A stretch of DNA of 64,000 nucleotides. Source: Cryptomeria japonica (taxonomy: Eukaryota; Streptophyta; Pinopsida; Cupressales; Cupressaceae). The notes under the pieces were generated by a model. It saw only the letters and a list, made by a program, of their open reading frames with translations, was not told the DNA's origin and did not search any database. The stretch covers positions 21,656,432 to 21,720,431 of the forward strand of contig NC_081412.1 of NCBI RefSeq assembly GCF_030272615.1, in the 5' to 3' direction. Shown piece by piece: positions 40,413-53,667 of the stretch. Positions within the stretch are counted from its first letter, which is position 1. Each line of letters opens with the position of its first letter. Made by a program: the position numbers and the translations under genes.

Positions 40413-41357
40413 TGTTGGCAATTGACACTCATCCAGTGACTTCCGGTAGTTTCTTATTGGTCTATGGTTGATGGCAAATCTTCTTGGTGATTCGATTTGG
40501 CGACCGTGATTCATCTTATCTGGAGAAGGAGTTAACTGGTAGCAGTTAACTGGTAAAATAGGGCTATCTCAGTAATGTTTTGGTCTGGAATGACTTCAGA
40601 TGATTGCGGTGATTTTGGTGGTTGATCTCGTGTTTTTGGTGAATGGGAAGATCCTTAGGAAGCGTGTGATCATACTCTTTTGGTTTGATGCTATGTTTTG
40701 TTAGATATTGAATCCGACTCGGAGCTACACATTACACTTCTTGAAGCCGACTTGGAGGAGATTATTTTTATGTTAAGACCAGATATATAAGATTGATTTG
40801 GCAATTGGTTTTGGGAGTAATACTATTGTGGTTATCCATTTTGGTGTGAGTGAGCATAGTTTCACTTGCGCATTTGGTTTACAGACAATTTGGTAGTTGA
40901 TTGAGACAGAAACAGAGTATTTGCAGAGCAAGGACAGTCAAAGATCTTGTGCTTAACCAGAACTTATTCATGCATTATCAGATGCTATTTCAGAGTTAAT
41001 TTCATTGTAATCAAATTGTAAGTCAGTGAGACTTCCCTGAAGGTTGTAGCCTTTCGGGTCATTGTAATTGAGCAATGAGATTGAATGAAAGTGCACTCCC
41101 CATCTATGTAATATTTATGTACTCCTAGCCATAATATATGAATATTGTGGGTTACAGCCCCACTATGGTTTTTCCCTTTCCGGGTTTCCATGTAAAATTT
41201 TTGGTGTTGTGGATATGTGGTTTATTTATTGCATATTTATGTTCTTTTCTGTTATGCATTGCTAACTGGTGGATAAAGAACAAGTTTGTGGATTTGATTT
41301 CTGGCAGATCGTTGATTCACACACCGCCCCCCTTCTCAGTGATCTTTGATTCTAATA
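40413..41357 (+). repeat. 3' LTR of the copia-type element
   Basis: 945 bp, TGTTGGCAAT ... TTCTAATA, colinear with 34275-35233. After it the LARD LTR resumes with GGGGTGTGGTTCC. Confidence 0.88.
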
Positions 41358-42389
41358 GGGGTGTGGTTCCTATTTGGTTCCACATGGTCGGGTGGTTTGA
41401 TGCCTTCTTCCGTTGGGGTGTTCTTCATTGGATGGTAGTGTTCGTGGATATGGAATTCTATGATTCTTCATTATGCAGATAGATGTGGAGCTGAATTCTA
41501 TGTAATGAGATAGTTATTTGTATCATGATGACATTGTAATGTAGAAGATATTGTGTATTTGAATCATGTATACTTATGTAATAGGACAAGATGATGTAGA
41601 GACTATGATCTTGTAATGGAATGGGATGATGTATTCAATGTATAGTTCATGTTGTAAGAATGTTCATTATGTTAAGATTGAGATCTTATGTTGGATTAGG
41701 CAATTGAATGATTAGGTTATATGAATTCTTGTTGTATCAAATGGTTCTTGAATTGGCCTAGTAGCATGAGATCCTAACTGGAAAGAAGTTTAGTATTTGT
41801 TATTATAATATTCCATACGTTTGTAGATGGTAACCTTGATGAGAATGTATAATGGTTATTTTTAAGGATGTAATCTAGTTCCAATTGTAAAAGAAGGATA
41901 TATATATATGATGTGATACATGAATAATGGAAATATATGGGTTTTAGGAACACTTCATTTGGTGCTTTAAAATGAACTTAGAAAGTTAATGGGGTTATGA
42001 AGATAGGCATTTGATAACTCATAATCTCATGGTAGGAATAAAGTAATTGAGTAGGACTTAAATGAAATGGATGTTAATGTATTCTTGTGTTATTGTGTTG
42101 TTGCTAGTAAGTAGTGACGTTGGAATACCCTAGGGAATGATTGAATGAATGAATGAGTGAAATATTAGGTGTAAGCATTGAGATGATAATTGTTACGATG
42201 TTATTTCTTCTTGTGTTATTTGTTGTTATGGATATGAATATGTTCATAATATTTCATGCATTTCCTATGATGTTAATATAATATTTGGAGTAATGATAGT
42301 TTATTGTGCTATATTAGTAGATGTTTTGAAAAAAATTATCTCTATTTGTTAGTTAGTTTAGCCATTTTATCTAGGGTATTTGGCGGCCA

Positions 42390-42624
42390 TTACACATGAA
42401 TAAAAACCTAAAAATACATGGTCCCTACCTTCTCTGTGAAGTATATGAAGAGAGGTAGTATTTTTCCATGCTTTAGATAGAGAAGGAATAAGATGAATAC
42501 CATTAAGTTTAGCTTGTTGCCAAAAAAATATCAAATTTTGATTTGGAAATAATGTATTTAACCACATACTTGTGCTAAGGGAGAGAAATCCCTCTAACAT
42601 TCCATGAAAGATTTTAGCGAATCA
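42390..42624 (-). pseudogene. Antisense LINE endonuclease N-terminus, other half of the split LINE
   Basis: On the minus strand, LSWNVRGI near 42600 corresponds to ISWNIRGL at the start of ORF2 in the LINE at 59.56 kb. FFWQQAKLNGIHLIPSLSKAW and TTSLHILHREGRD then follow LLLQELKAMGFTL and TSFYTNHAKGKGG of that protein in order. Reading continues logically into the fragment ending at 4533 (WMNKFVIDKGEDP). This shows that the LARD-like element landed within the endonuclease domain. The copy is broken by stops. Confidence 0.75.
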
Positions 42625-44814
42625 TGATTAAGATAATTTGGGTGGGATTCAACCCCACAAGCCTTGCAATTACTGGCAAGCAAAACACTTGTCACAAATG
42701 GAGATCAACTAAGATAGATTTGCTCAACAACCTGATAGTTGTATTGATGCAAAAAATATTATTAATTACAATAAAATAATGAATCCTTATAAAAAATATA
42801 ATGCAACCCTAAAGGAAGATTAAATTAGCTGATGACAAGTGTCCACATTATATTCAATGAGACCACATGAGCTATTATTTGCCTAATCTAATAAAAGAAA
42901 AAGAACACCTAAGTTTAGCATATGTGAATAAATTAATAAGGACCTAATCAGATAATTAGCTATTGATGAATGCATGAAATCAAGAATAAAGGGGTCTTAA
43001 CAACCACCTGATTAGACCTACCAATGTACAAATCAGTGCAATCTCTCATAGCCTAATAAAAGGAGAAAACCACAAGGGAAAAAAACTCCTCTCCAAAAGA
43101 GAGAAAAGGGAAATAAAAAGAGTACATGTGACTAAGAATAAAGGACTCAATGTGTCCCCTACAAGTAATAATTCAGTCACATAAGTAAAATCAAATGACC
43201 CCCATAAAAGAAAAAATAAGAGATGATGTATCCCCCCATATGGAAGAAGCTCCAATATCGATAGTGAATGCTTGTAGACAAATGTTGATGATGATCCAAG
43301 AACAACAATGGTCCTCCCCTTGGGAAGAATAAATCCAATGATCAAGGTAGAAGAAAATCCATGAAAGGGGATGGGAGGAAAGGCATAAGATTTATGTAGA
43401 GGATTGAACCAGCTTTTTGATGTTGCAAGAATTACGAAAAATGGAGTTCAGATTTGAAAGTTATAGCCCTCAAAGTATAAACAGCTAGATATAACTTTAG
43501 AGGCTTGTAGAATGCACTGGGAGAAAAAAATCTACATAAATCACCTCCACCACTAGATTGGGCTTGAAACCACCTTTCCAATGGTATCTTATTTGTAGAA
43601 ACAAAGATTGTACTCCCAAGCTATACCTGATTTCATGAAACTACTCCAATTTGGCCTTGAAAGCAATTAGGGGCTAAAAAAAATTAGCCTCTCCTATGGT
43701 AGACTAGGGGGTTGGCAACTAAGCACCAATAGTTGGGCTTAGCCATTGGTCATGAATATGACCATTGGTGGGCGGTAAGGGTGTAGGTGGCATTGTGGAG
43801 GTGGTGGGGTTGCAAGTGCAGGCAACATTGCTAGGAGGAGTGGTGGGGGCATGATGGAAGAAAAAATAATATTTTGAAGGAATATTAACTAAGTAGAGAA
43901 TGACGTTAGTGGTCTGAAACTGGTGCAAGTAGTATGATAGAGCCAAAAAATTGCAAAGGATGCCAATTTTTTTTGCCAACTACCGAATATTTGTATAGGA
44001 TGATGTAGGTTTCTATGTTTGCACACTATGACATACAATTGTATGGATCCATATAGTTGTACAAAATTTTGTATAATTTCTTTAAAAATGTGTCTTGAAA
44101 AGAAAACAACTCAAACTTTTTTGACTCATATTTTTCACCAAAAGAAATGTGATCCTTAAGTTTTTGTATGTTTTGGATGTGATGGATTAGTTCATTTTGC
44201 TTGAAGATGCATTAATTTTTTGTGCAACCCTAACATTGCCTTAGATCTCATACCCTTAAAAAAATATGTCCAAAAGTTTACTTGAATTTTGATGAAACAA
44301 CAGTCAATATGTAGGTTTTGGGCTACTTTGAACATGATGGCAACATCTGTTTGAGCCTAATGTCCATCAATTTTTTTTGTCAAAGCTAGATCCCTCAATA
44401 TTTGAATAAGAACTTATAGATCTAAAGTTATGATACCATGTTGAAGTTATTGATTCAACCCTATAAGCCTAGAAATTGCCTACAAGTAAAACATGTCACA
44501 AATGGAGAACATGCAAGATAGATATGCTCAACAAATGAAGAATTGTATTGGTGCACAAAAGATTATTAATTATAATGAAATATTTTATACTTATAAAAAA
44601 AGATAATGTAACCCTAGATCTAAATGGTAGAGGAAGATTAAATCAACTAGAAAAGTGTCCACATCATATTCAACAAGATAATGTGAGCTATTATTAGCCT
44701 AATATAATAAAAGAAAAAGAAGTCCTGGGCTTATCTTAAGTGAATAAAGTAATAATGACCTAATTAAATAATTAATTACGTTAAATATCCTAATTACTCT
44801 AGCATCATTCTGAC
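42625..44814 (-). mobile_element. Small degenerate antisense LTR element, no pol
   Basis: Two imperfect direct repeats of nearly equal length, 42625-43002 and 44439-44814 (about 377 bp), with shared words such as GATTCAACCC, GTCACAAATGGAGA and GTCCACAT. Next to the right copy, TGATACCA (44431-44438) is the reverse complement of the iMet primer core TGGTATCA, placing the primer site on the minus strand directly after that LTR. The 1.4-kb interior has no recognised protein. Target duplication was not found. It interrupts or abuts the LINE ORF2 start. Confidence 0.6.
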
Positions 44815-45900
44815 AAAATATCAAAGTCATTAACAAGAGAGATAGAATGATTTGAATGTCTCAAATCATTTGGTGCAACTAGGGGTGATCTAGATCTCTA
44901 TCTCAAAGAAGGGGGTACATGGAACACTGCTCAAGAGACCTTAACTAAGGATGAATGGAAGATGAAGGTAAGTTTTGAATTGTTATGAAACCACTTTGAG
45001 GCTTAGTAGGTTCAAAAGGCTCTTTTATCTTCCTAATTGAATATTAGAAAGGTAGGCATGCATTTATCACAACAAGCGAGAATTTCAAATTTCTACTAGT
45101 TGAGTTTGAAGTAGGGGAGAGGGCCCTATAGTGAAGTGGGGTCCAGTAGTGAGGATGGTAGTTGGGCACAATTAGTTCAATAGTGGAGCACAAGAAGTGT
45201 CATGTCAATACTTATCCCCAAAAAGATTCCATTAAATTCAAAAAAGCAACCAATTAAATGATGCCACATTAGCACACCAAAAAACACGACTTAGTGCACA
45301 ACTAGGGATCATACTTCTTTTTGGGACCATTTGGACACCTTGGCAAAATAGTCATGTGGTGTGGCATCATATTTGACCATGTGAACATGAAATCAAAAAT
45401 TTTACATGGTGGATTTTACAAGTAAACAGGTATACAAAATTGAAAGAAATTTGAAATATTTAAGGCTAATTTTTGGAGATGTGAAGTTAGGGTGCTCTAT
45501 TATAGGGCCCTCTCACATACCTTCAATTTAGTCTAAGTGGACTAATTCTTTTCATTTTGGCATTTTTTTATGGAATACATAGAATATCTTCAAGGGACAT
45601 GTCATATATTTTTATCCTCGAAATGTTTATGACGTTTACAAGAAAATTGTTATTACTAGATTTGGTGGGCCAAATCGTAATCGTTAAATTTATATATTTC
45701 AAATGAAAAATATATAATAGTTCATAATTAATTTTCTCTAATAAGAAATGCTCTAATCACTTCATTGAATACACTACCTTTGAGGTTTGGTTCACAAGCG
45801 ATTGAAATGGAATCTATTGTAAGTGCGCATGTGGATGATTTTTGCAATTCATCTAGTTAGAAAAGAAAAAAATCCAAATGCAAGAATTCAATAGTTTATG
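44815..45900. other. AT-rich sequence, nothing recognised
   Basis: About 1.1 kb with no supported open frame. GGGCCCTCT-type words occur near 45120 and, partly inverted, near 45505, but I cannot define an element. Confidence 0.4.
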
Positions 45901-46062
45901 GGACAGGGTTAGGTGGTCAATGACACGAGGTATTAATATTTTGGGCATTGAGTGCAATAATAGTTAAATCTTCTACTTGTGGATAGAATTGTTGGTACTA
46001 GACAATTGTTGGTATAAGCATAAAAAATAATTGGTGATAGATCCCTATTTTCCTTAAATCTA

Positions 46063-46610
46063 ATGGGGTGTGTTGTGAAACATCACCACAATATTGTTGC
46101 ATCTATTTTCTTAGAAGAAATTCTAATATATTTATATAAGATTAAGGAGTTGAGGGTTCTAGTTGAGAAACAAACTATTAAGAAAATCAAATTTTATAGG
46201 ATATATAATGGTGGTGAATCATGTTTCATTGATTTTGGTATATTTTATATACACATTAGAGTTGTGAAGCAAAGGGAAACTCCTTGTAGATAAAATAAAA
46301 TAGAGTGGATGAAAGGTTGAATAGAACCTTGTCGATTCATGTCAAAACTATGTTAAGTAGTTCTAGTTTATGACAAGAGTCTTGGGCTAAAGCAATAAGT
46401 ATTGCATACTACTTGAAAAATGGAGATCTCCTACTTTTGCACTAAAGAACATATTAACAGTATATAAAGTGTGGATTTATAGGAAACTATTTGTAACACA
46501 TTTGTACATATTTGATTGTGAGTTGCATTTTCACTTTAAGAAGATTCATCAAAAGTACTAAAAGAAAGATTATCAATATAAGTTTAAGATCCATATGGAG
46601 AACAAGAATC
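46063..46610 (+). pseudogene. Decayed Ty1/copia integrase fragment
   Basis: Despite stops, the copia integrase core is visible in order. LVEKQTIKKIKFYRIYNGGES corresponds to the DNGGEF catalytic block with the Asp lost. VVKQRETPCR and EWMKG follow, as in the PQQNGVVERMNRT region. Then, in other frames, come WAKAIS-like, SPTFALKNI, VYKVWIYRKLFVTHLYIFDC and HFHFKKIHQKY segments. The catalytic residues are degraded, so it is a fossil. Flanking DNA up to 48.3 kb may be the remainder of pol but is too decayed to assign. Confidence 0.7.
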
Positions 46611-48381
46611 ATCAAGTGCAAGGATAAGATCCTCATGGGCGATGAAGGAAGATAAGGAAGTCTTCACATCCTTTAGGATGTCAAAGGAGTTTTAAAATAC
46701 AATCAAAGTTAGGAGAGAATGGGAAGAGATATGGTACCATCATCAACTGTGGAAGATGCAATAGAAGAATATTTTTTAATGTAATGAGAATAGAATGAAA
46801 GATAATAAAATTACTATCAACATCATCTATATCATACAATGCATTGTCTTGATAGGTCATAGTGATAAATGTGGTGAAAATAATATATAAGGAAAGATAT
46901 GCATAAGATCTATGAAGGTAGAAAGATCAAAGATATAGTCAAGGATTTCATGTATGGAATATGTAAGTGTATTTGTGTTGTAGATGGAGGTTATATTATC
47001 CAATATGTAGGGTTAATAATAAATGAAATGAGAGAAAACAGCGTAGTCCATGGTGTAGGCATGTAAGAAATCCCAAGAAAAGAGCTAGAAGAATCCATCA
47101 AAAATTATGTAATATGGAAAATTTATCAAGAAAGGTGTAAATAAAGCCAATTGAAGGAAACAAAATTAAGGAAAGAATTTTCTTTTGATTTTGGAAAAGA
47201 AGATATTTTAAGTATTCATGTTAAGTTCACCAAAATGTACTAGATAAAAATGATACTTTTAAACCCATATTAAACTAAATGTGAATAGGGTTGTAAAATG
47301 CTAACTCATAGGAAACTAAAATATAAAATTGACAAACTAAATTTAGAATCATGAATAGTAGAAAGAAATGAACCTAGAACTAGAAGATGGAGTTCGTTGC
47401 ATATGATGCTATCATAAGGCATAGATGTATATGCAATGAGATGTAGTAGTCATCACACACTATCATGTCATTCTTGCACTATCATCAAAAATTTATAAAA
47501 TTTAAATTACTTTCCAAATTTTGAATTCACCCTTAAAGCAAGAAATAAGGATAGCATAAATAGCAAACAAAAGGTTACCATGACACATTAGAAATGTTAA
47601 AAATTTAATTAAATCTATGTACACTAAAATGAAAAATAGAATTGATAAGAATAAGGAAGGGAGACAATAAAAACTTTATGTAATTATAGTTTTTCAAATA
47701 CTTGTGGCTAGAATAAGAAAAAAGGTTGAGACTTCTTGGGAGCTTACTAAGAATGGACAAGCCCCAACTTTTTTATTTCAATTGTCATAAGTATTCATAG
47801 AGAAAATAAGAAAAAATTATGTGCACTCTTAACCTAGGTTCATTTATAACTAACAAAAGTAGTGAACATACAATTATAAATATCAAATCCCAAGTCTAAA
47901 AAGATTGGTAAACTAGAGTGTGTATGATATTAGATGAAGAATAGTAATCAACATGAGACTTGTCAAAGATGGGAGAGATAAATGATATAGAAAGAAAGCT
48001 TGTACCATTGTCAAAATAAGAATGAAAATTTTCTTAACAATATTACCAACGAAGTGATGAAGAAAATGAGATCATGGAAATGTCAATGAAATAAAACATT
48101 GTGTTTCCTTTAGAATACTTCAACAATGGAGTGTGCAACCAAGAGAGAAAAGAGAAAGAAAAATATTTCTTATTTAATGGAGAGGAAGAAAAATCAAGTG
48201 TTCAAGAGGGTTCCTTAGAAGTTTTTGGGTCTAATTTAGATGCAAGAGGTATTTTTTGGACAAAAAAATGTCATAATAGGTTGCTTCATAGGAAACAATG
48301 TTTAATTTTTTAAAATTTAAGGGACACTAGTGTATCATGCTTGTATCCTAGAGTAATCACTCAAAATTTAATATGTGACTA
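46611..48381. other. Unassigned AT-rich sequence
   Basis: No gene supported. It could be the decayed downstream part of the copia pol at 46.1-46.6 kb. The 70-codon frame at 48101-48313 is Lys/Glu-rich without a recognised motif. Confidence 0.4.
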
Positions 48382-48722
48382 TGTTGGTATGAATGTAGTT
48401 TTGTCCTATTCACGTGGCTTAAGCTTACGAAGTCCTAGGTGGCATTCTAGATTATCCTTATAATGGGGCCACATCTCATTATTAGATATTAGTGACTTAG
48501 AACAAAATATAGTGCATAGTGCACTTAATTTTGGTTGTAGGTAGTTAGCTCATACTTCATCACACCTTGCTTATTTATACAAGGTGTTTATACATTGTAA
48601 TTACCAAATATCTCAATTTCATTATTTATTCATTGGTGAAATAGCATCTTTGTGTTGCTTCTCTTTATGTTGTGAAGGTCATTTAGTTTGCATATTGTTG
48701 ATCTTTGATGGATATACCAACA
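48382..48722 (+). repeat. Copia-type LTR with adjacent primer site
   Basis: A 341-bp segment that begins TGTTGGTAT and ends with its exact inverse, ATACCAACA. It is immediately followed by TGGTATTAGAGA (48723-48734), close to the iMet primer site. It therefore reads as the 5' LTR of a plus-strand copia-type element. I did not find a matching 3' LTR in the window. Confidence 0.7.
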
Positions 48723-48734
48723 TGGTATTAGAGA

Positions 48735-50680
48735 TGACAATCATGCATCCCCTTCCAAGTTAGATATTTTTCACTAGTATTCATTTTTGAGGTCCATGTT
48801 GGTCAGGTCTGCATAGTTTGGCGTTATATGTGCCATTACATTTGGTGCATAGATTTCTCTAGTCAGTACTTTTTGTAGGATTTCATTTATATTTTGCTTT
48901 GGTTGTGGCTTCAAATTTGTTGTCAGGCCTATGTTTTGCATTTGTCTGAGTTCGCAGAGGTCTAATGAGGCATGTAGTGTATTTGGTAGGAGGGCGAAGT
49001 TCTCATTTATTAGGTGAAATTTTACTTTGAACTATAACATTGTAAATTGCACCTTATGCAATTTCACGTAGCATAGGCCTTCACTTTAGTCAAAATTAAA
49101 GACAATGATTAATATCCCATCCAATCATCCTAGCTTGCCATTTGTCATATCGACGTTCCTCGACCATTTGGTCTAGATTATGCATGGACTTGTGTGTGTC
49201 GTAGAGACGTCTATGTGCCACACATTTGTCCCACAAATATTCATGAATGAAGGTGGTTGTTAGGACGTTACACTCGCTAATTATAGCAGTGTAACACCTC
49301 TATGGGCTTGCACTAATGTCGAGATGACTTCCAGTACCTTCGTTTTTCCTTTTTAGACCTTCTTTTTATCCTCTATGACTCTATCTTTCTCTCTGGTTGA
49401 TTGAAATCACTTTATTGCGCATTTGTGAAGCTCTCTTGATTATTTTTCTTAACATATCAGTCTATCACCTTCTACCATTGTCATGTATTGAATCTTTGTC
49501 ACCTTGGAGATTGTTGCTTCCTTCACTCCAGTAACTTGTCGTGCTTCTTGTTCTTGAAGGAGGGTGACTCTCTAGGTTATTCCATTGTTCATTCTATTGT
49601 CTTTATTTCAGCATATATTCCATGGTATTCTTGTTTCATTTTTATTATCATTATAACTTATTATGCTATTCATAGAAGAGTCATGATCATGCACAAGATT
49701 GAATGTCCCTAACCATGACATGTGAATAAGAATATTATGCATATGATAATAGGATTTTGATACACAATAGTCATGATCAATACTTCACATAAAATGTATG
49801 ACACATATGATATTATGTCATATACACCATTTGACTCTTATGTGCACTATATACATATGCAAGAGAAAGATAGAGAGAGGGAGATAGAGGGAAAGATATA
49901 GATATAATATGCACAAACCAATAAAACCATTTAGGTTAGGAATATATACAAAATATTTTTATATATTGATCTCAATAAGTTCGTGAAGGAATGCATAATG
50001 TCATATATAGTGTCATGAGGCCAACATTGTCTCTTAAAATATAAAATGTGATCAATATATATATATATATATAGTCATACAAATTTTCATAAATGTTCCA
50101 CAAAGACGTACAAAAAAATTACATTTGTGTAACAAAGACTATAAATGAAAAATTCTTCCTCTTTTCCCTACTATAAAGCGAACCTCAATCCCTTGAATCA
50201 ATTGTATTGCATCATGTCAATCTTGTGACCCCCTCACTATTTTGCAACTCAACCTATATATAGAAATTACAAAAATAGATTTGATACCAAAATCTGCAAA
50301 TAAATAAAAATATTCTAAAATAGCATTAAAATAATAAACACTTGAACTAACTCGTAGTCTACTTTTTATTTCTAGTCATGCTCAACATCATCAACAGATG
50401 TCTATCCTCAAAAAAGGAGAACCTACATCAATCTATAACATAACAAAAATTATATATATATATATATAATTTTCAAATACCTAAATATATCAATTGAGAT
50501 AAAATAATGATAACAAAATTCATACTTGTGTTAGACGCCTCAAGGATAAAATTACTACTACAATACCAATATCCAGCTTTCCTCGTATACCAAGAGGTGT
50601 TATAGCTAAACTCAATAGCTAAAGAAACAATACCTTATTTAACTAAGAAACTCAATTACACATAAACAATAAGATTATTT
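48735..50680. other. Unassigned sequence after the copia-type LTR
   Basis: No retroelement protein is seen downstream of the primer site. It contains a strong hairpin at 49267-49295 and short (TA)n runs near 50056-50076 and 50452-50470. The 74-codon frame at 49488-49712 has no recognisable motif. Confidence 0.4.
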
Positions 50681-50691
50681 TTTTGTAACAT

Positions 50692-52400
50692 GATGGTTTC
50701 TTCCGCTCCCTCAACGACTCTCTCGCTTGATGCAAATTCAAACCCTATCAATGTTGCAAGTGCACAGTACATTGGTTGAGATGTTTTTGGCCCTCCTCTT
50801 GTCATGTCTTTGGGGGTTTCTTCTATGGATGCTCTTGCCTCGCAAATTATGGGTGGGTCTATTGTTGGCCCTACTGTTAGAGTCATTGGTGGTGATCTGA
50901 AACATGTTGTTGTGGATGTTCGTCTAATTCCTCTTTTTGCACCTTGCTCTATTGCGACTCTCTTTGGGTTTGGCCTTATCATTTCCTCTACAACCGTGGT
51001 GCTCGAGACTCCTATAGGTTTGGTGGTGGCTCCTTCACTTACTACTACTCCTCATGAGGGGGTTTTGCCTCCTACTATAGGTGTCGAGGTCTCCTGTCCA
51101 AGGCCTTTTCATTTTGTCGGTAGGCAGAGCTTTTCTCATGTTGCTATCTCTACTGCTACTTGTCCTCTCAAGGAGAAATCACATCCTCTTGCTTGTCCCA
51201 GGACCTCCCCTGTTGTCATTTGTGGCTAAGATGTGGTGGAATATGAGGATTTCTACTAGAGTTGTGGGATGGTGTGTAGATTTACTAGTCTTTGGTCTTC
51301 TCTCCTAGATGGGTGATGGATTCTTGGAAGCCTTTAGTTGCTCTAGTAACATTCAACTTTTCTCATGTGCTAAGGTTTTTTTTTGTTGCTTTTGTTTCTT
51401 TTGATGACTGTGATTTGGTGTTGAGCAAGCTATGGGCTTGGGGTGTTCACTCTCTCCCGATCAAACCTTGGATAACCTCTTTTAACCCTCTTACTAAACT
51501 ACTCAATGTGTGCCTTATGTGGGTTCATCTTCCTAATCTTTCCCTTCATTTTTGGGAGAATTATTGTTTTGAGTCCATTAGTAACTCTATTGGCTGCTTC
51601 TTGAAGGTTTTTGATACCACATCCTCCATGGGTCTTTCTACCTTGCATGCATTCTAATTGATATTGGCATCTTCATACCTCTTCCTAGGGATGTGGTTCT
51701 CATGTTTAGGGATAGTCCATGTACTTAATCGTTGGATTATGAGGGCCTCTCCTTATGATGTTGTCATTGCTTCACTACCAGTCACTTGGCCACATATTGT
51801 TCTCTCACATCGTAAAGGTGCTTCACTTGGTGGAAGGGCACTAATGGTGATCACCTAAGTGTCTTGGCTTTCAATTCTTCCTCTAATAACTCTTCTGAGG
51901 CTACTAATGATTCCTACTAGGATGATATTTTGCCTTTTGTTGCTAGTGTGGACTCTTGAGGTTGTATGGATACAACTCTTCCTCTTGTGTGGCCCTTTGA
52001 TTCCCCATGGACCATATTGTGCCTGTAGCTCTTGATTTTCTCCAACATTTGGTGGTTGACATGTTGCCTAGTCGACATTCTACTTTGTATGCTGATAATC
52101 TCAGTAAGGGAACTTCCCCTCTCGTTCCCCTTTGTGATGGTATTCCAAATGATAGTATCACCTGGAGTATTGTTCATTGATGGAGGATATATCATTATTC
52201 CTCCTCTTCCCAAACTCTTAGTTGAGTTGTGGGTAAAATTTCTACCCACCCTTGATGTGGGTTGCTAGTTGCTTTGATGGTGTGTTATGGCCTGCTTTGT
52301 CAATGGTATGTTCTTGACCTATTGTAAGTTGCCTTATTGACTTCTCTTTGTATAGGAGGAGCATCCTTGTTTTGCTACTTTTTTAATCAAAAACATTATT
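50692..52400 (+). pseudogene. Degenerate DUF4283/zinc-knuckle protein (LINE ORF1-like)
   Basis: Three frames together give a plant LINE ORF1-type protein. A Ser/Pro/Val-rich N-terminal part (50804-51229) comes first. The DUF4283 domain follows (51292-51657) with FFFVAFVSFDDCDLVLSKLW, WVHLPNLSLHFWENY and SISNSIGCFLK. Then comes a decayed CCHC-like CHCFTTSHLATYC region near 51750. A T-rich run with AATCAAAAAC words closes the unit near 52380. Several frameshifts and stops mean it is not functional. No endonuclease or RT follows, so it is a truncated or ORF1-only retrocopy. Confidence 0.7.
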
Positions 52401-53665
52401 TTTTTGTAAAATAAAAATCTAAAACATGTTACAACATACCTCAATGAAACCAATGTCACAATTGACACTATCAAAAGGCATACTAGGTATTATAGGTGGG
52501 ATTATCGATGATGTACCACCCTATGACGTTAGACCCTAAAATATATAATAAATGCACAATGTTTTAAACTTTCCACATTTTTAATTGAACTACTAAATAT
52601 TTATACCAACTCTTCTAACCTATCTAAGTTGATGAAATATATTTTTAAAAATATATGTATAGTCACTAAGCAAAACATTTTAGTGAGATTTAACTAAAAT
52701 GCAGAAAATTTTGCACCATATAGGACTTGCACTTAATTGTATTGATAAGTCTTCCCTCTATGAAATTAAGTGCTCCCACATATAGCTATATTTTATTACT
52801 AATGGTTTGAATTCCATGAAAGGTGTCGATTGACAATGGAACTGATTATGTTTGTTGCTTATATAGTTTAATCATGTCCCTCTAATTTCAAAAAATCAAT
52901 GACTTTGATATAGTTTACAGTTTTTATGTAAATTAGAGATATGCTTTTTCAATTGACATTTCATTGCTCACTCTCAAAGTTTTTAATGGGCACAATTTGC
53001 TTACAACCTAGATGATAAGGACTAATGTTCCTTGAATCCAAACATAAAAGAGTTTATACTCTCACCTACACATATGCTCCATAATATTTGTGAGGCAAAG
53101 GTGAAATGTGAAAGACTAACATGTAATTTAATGGTCAAAATTTTGCTTTTTTTTTGCAACAAATCCTCACATATTTGAGCAAATCGTTCCAATATAAGTT
53201 TGCCAAATGTGCATTTTGGTGGAAGGAACCACAAACCTTTTTTTCTATGGTACATATGTTTTTTTCTTTCTCATTTGTTTGTTAAAAAGATTTGGTATTT
53301 TATAATATTTTTTTCAAAAATCAATTTGAGTATGGCTTATGTTGTTTTTTTATATTAACTTGTGTAGCAGATTTAGCTTGACTTTAAAATTTTATTTTAT
53401 ATTGGTTGTATCAAATTATTTTTTTATATTATGTACATGTGTATGTCCAAAAAAGATTTGGTAAATAGCTCATTCATCTTTAATGCATTCTATGATATGA
53501 TTTCAACTTAGTATTATAATTTTAATTCTTTGTTCATGAAATCATGCTTTTAGTTTATTTAAAATTCTATTATTTTTAATCACAAATTCCTTGTTCATGA
53601 AATCATGCTTTTACTTTATTTAAGATTCTATTATTTTTAATCACAAATTCCCCAACATATTCATA
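52401..53665. other. AT-rich sequence with a local tandem duplication
   Basis: No gene supported. A roughly 63-bp unit containing TTCATGAAATCATGCTTTTA is tandemly duplicated at about 53530-53651. Confidence 0.5.
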
Positions 53666-53667
53666 TT

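Larger units (their letters stand above)
34275..41357 (+). mobile_element. Non-autonomous copia-type LTR element (gag-like, no pol)
   Basis: LTRs 34275-35233 (959 bp) and 40413-41357 (945 bp) start TGTTGG and end AACA or AATA. The PBS TGGTATCGGAGC is at 35236-35247, and a PPT AAAGGGAGAGA lies just before the 3' LTR. GGGGG on the left and GGGGT on the right are the probable 5-bp target duplication; the 5' LARD LTR (about 7693) shows the empty site. The interior encodes a coiled coil with zinc knuckles and then a long unknown protein. No protease, integrase, RT or RNase H is visible, so it depends on another element, like the TR-GAG class. Its LTRs are clearly more diverged than those of the gypsy element. 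Confidence 0.88.
30651..42389 (+). repeat. 3' LTR of the LARD-like element, interrupted twice
   Basis: Colinear with 4534-8682. It is broken by a 509-bp solo LTR (31041-31549) and a 7.1-kb copia-type element (34275-41357). Removing both leaves about 4.14 kb, matching the 5' copy of 4149 bp. It ends GGCGGCCA at 42389, followed by antisense LINE sequence. Confidence 0.88.

Noticed and set aside
50656-50982. 108-codon minus-strand frame
   Set aside because: It overlaps the plus-strand DUF4283-like unit, which has recognisable domains; the minus frame does not.
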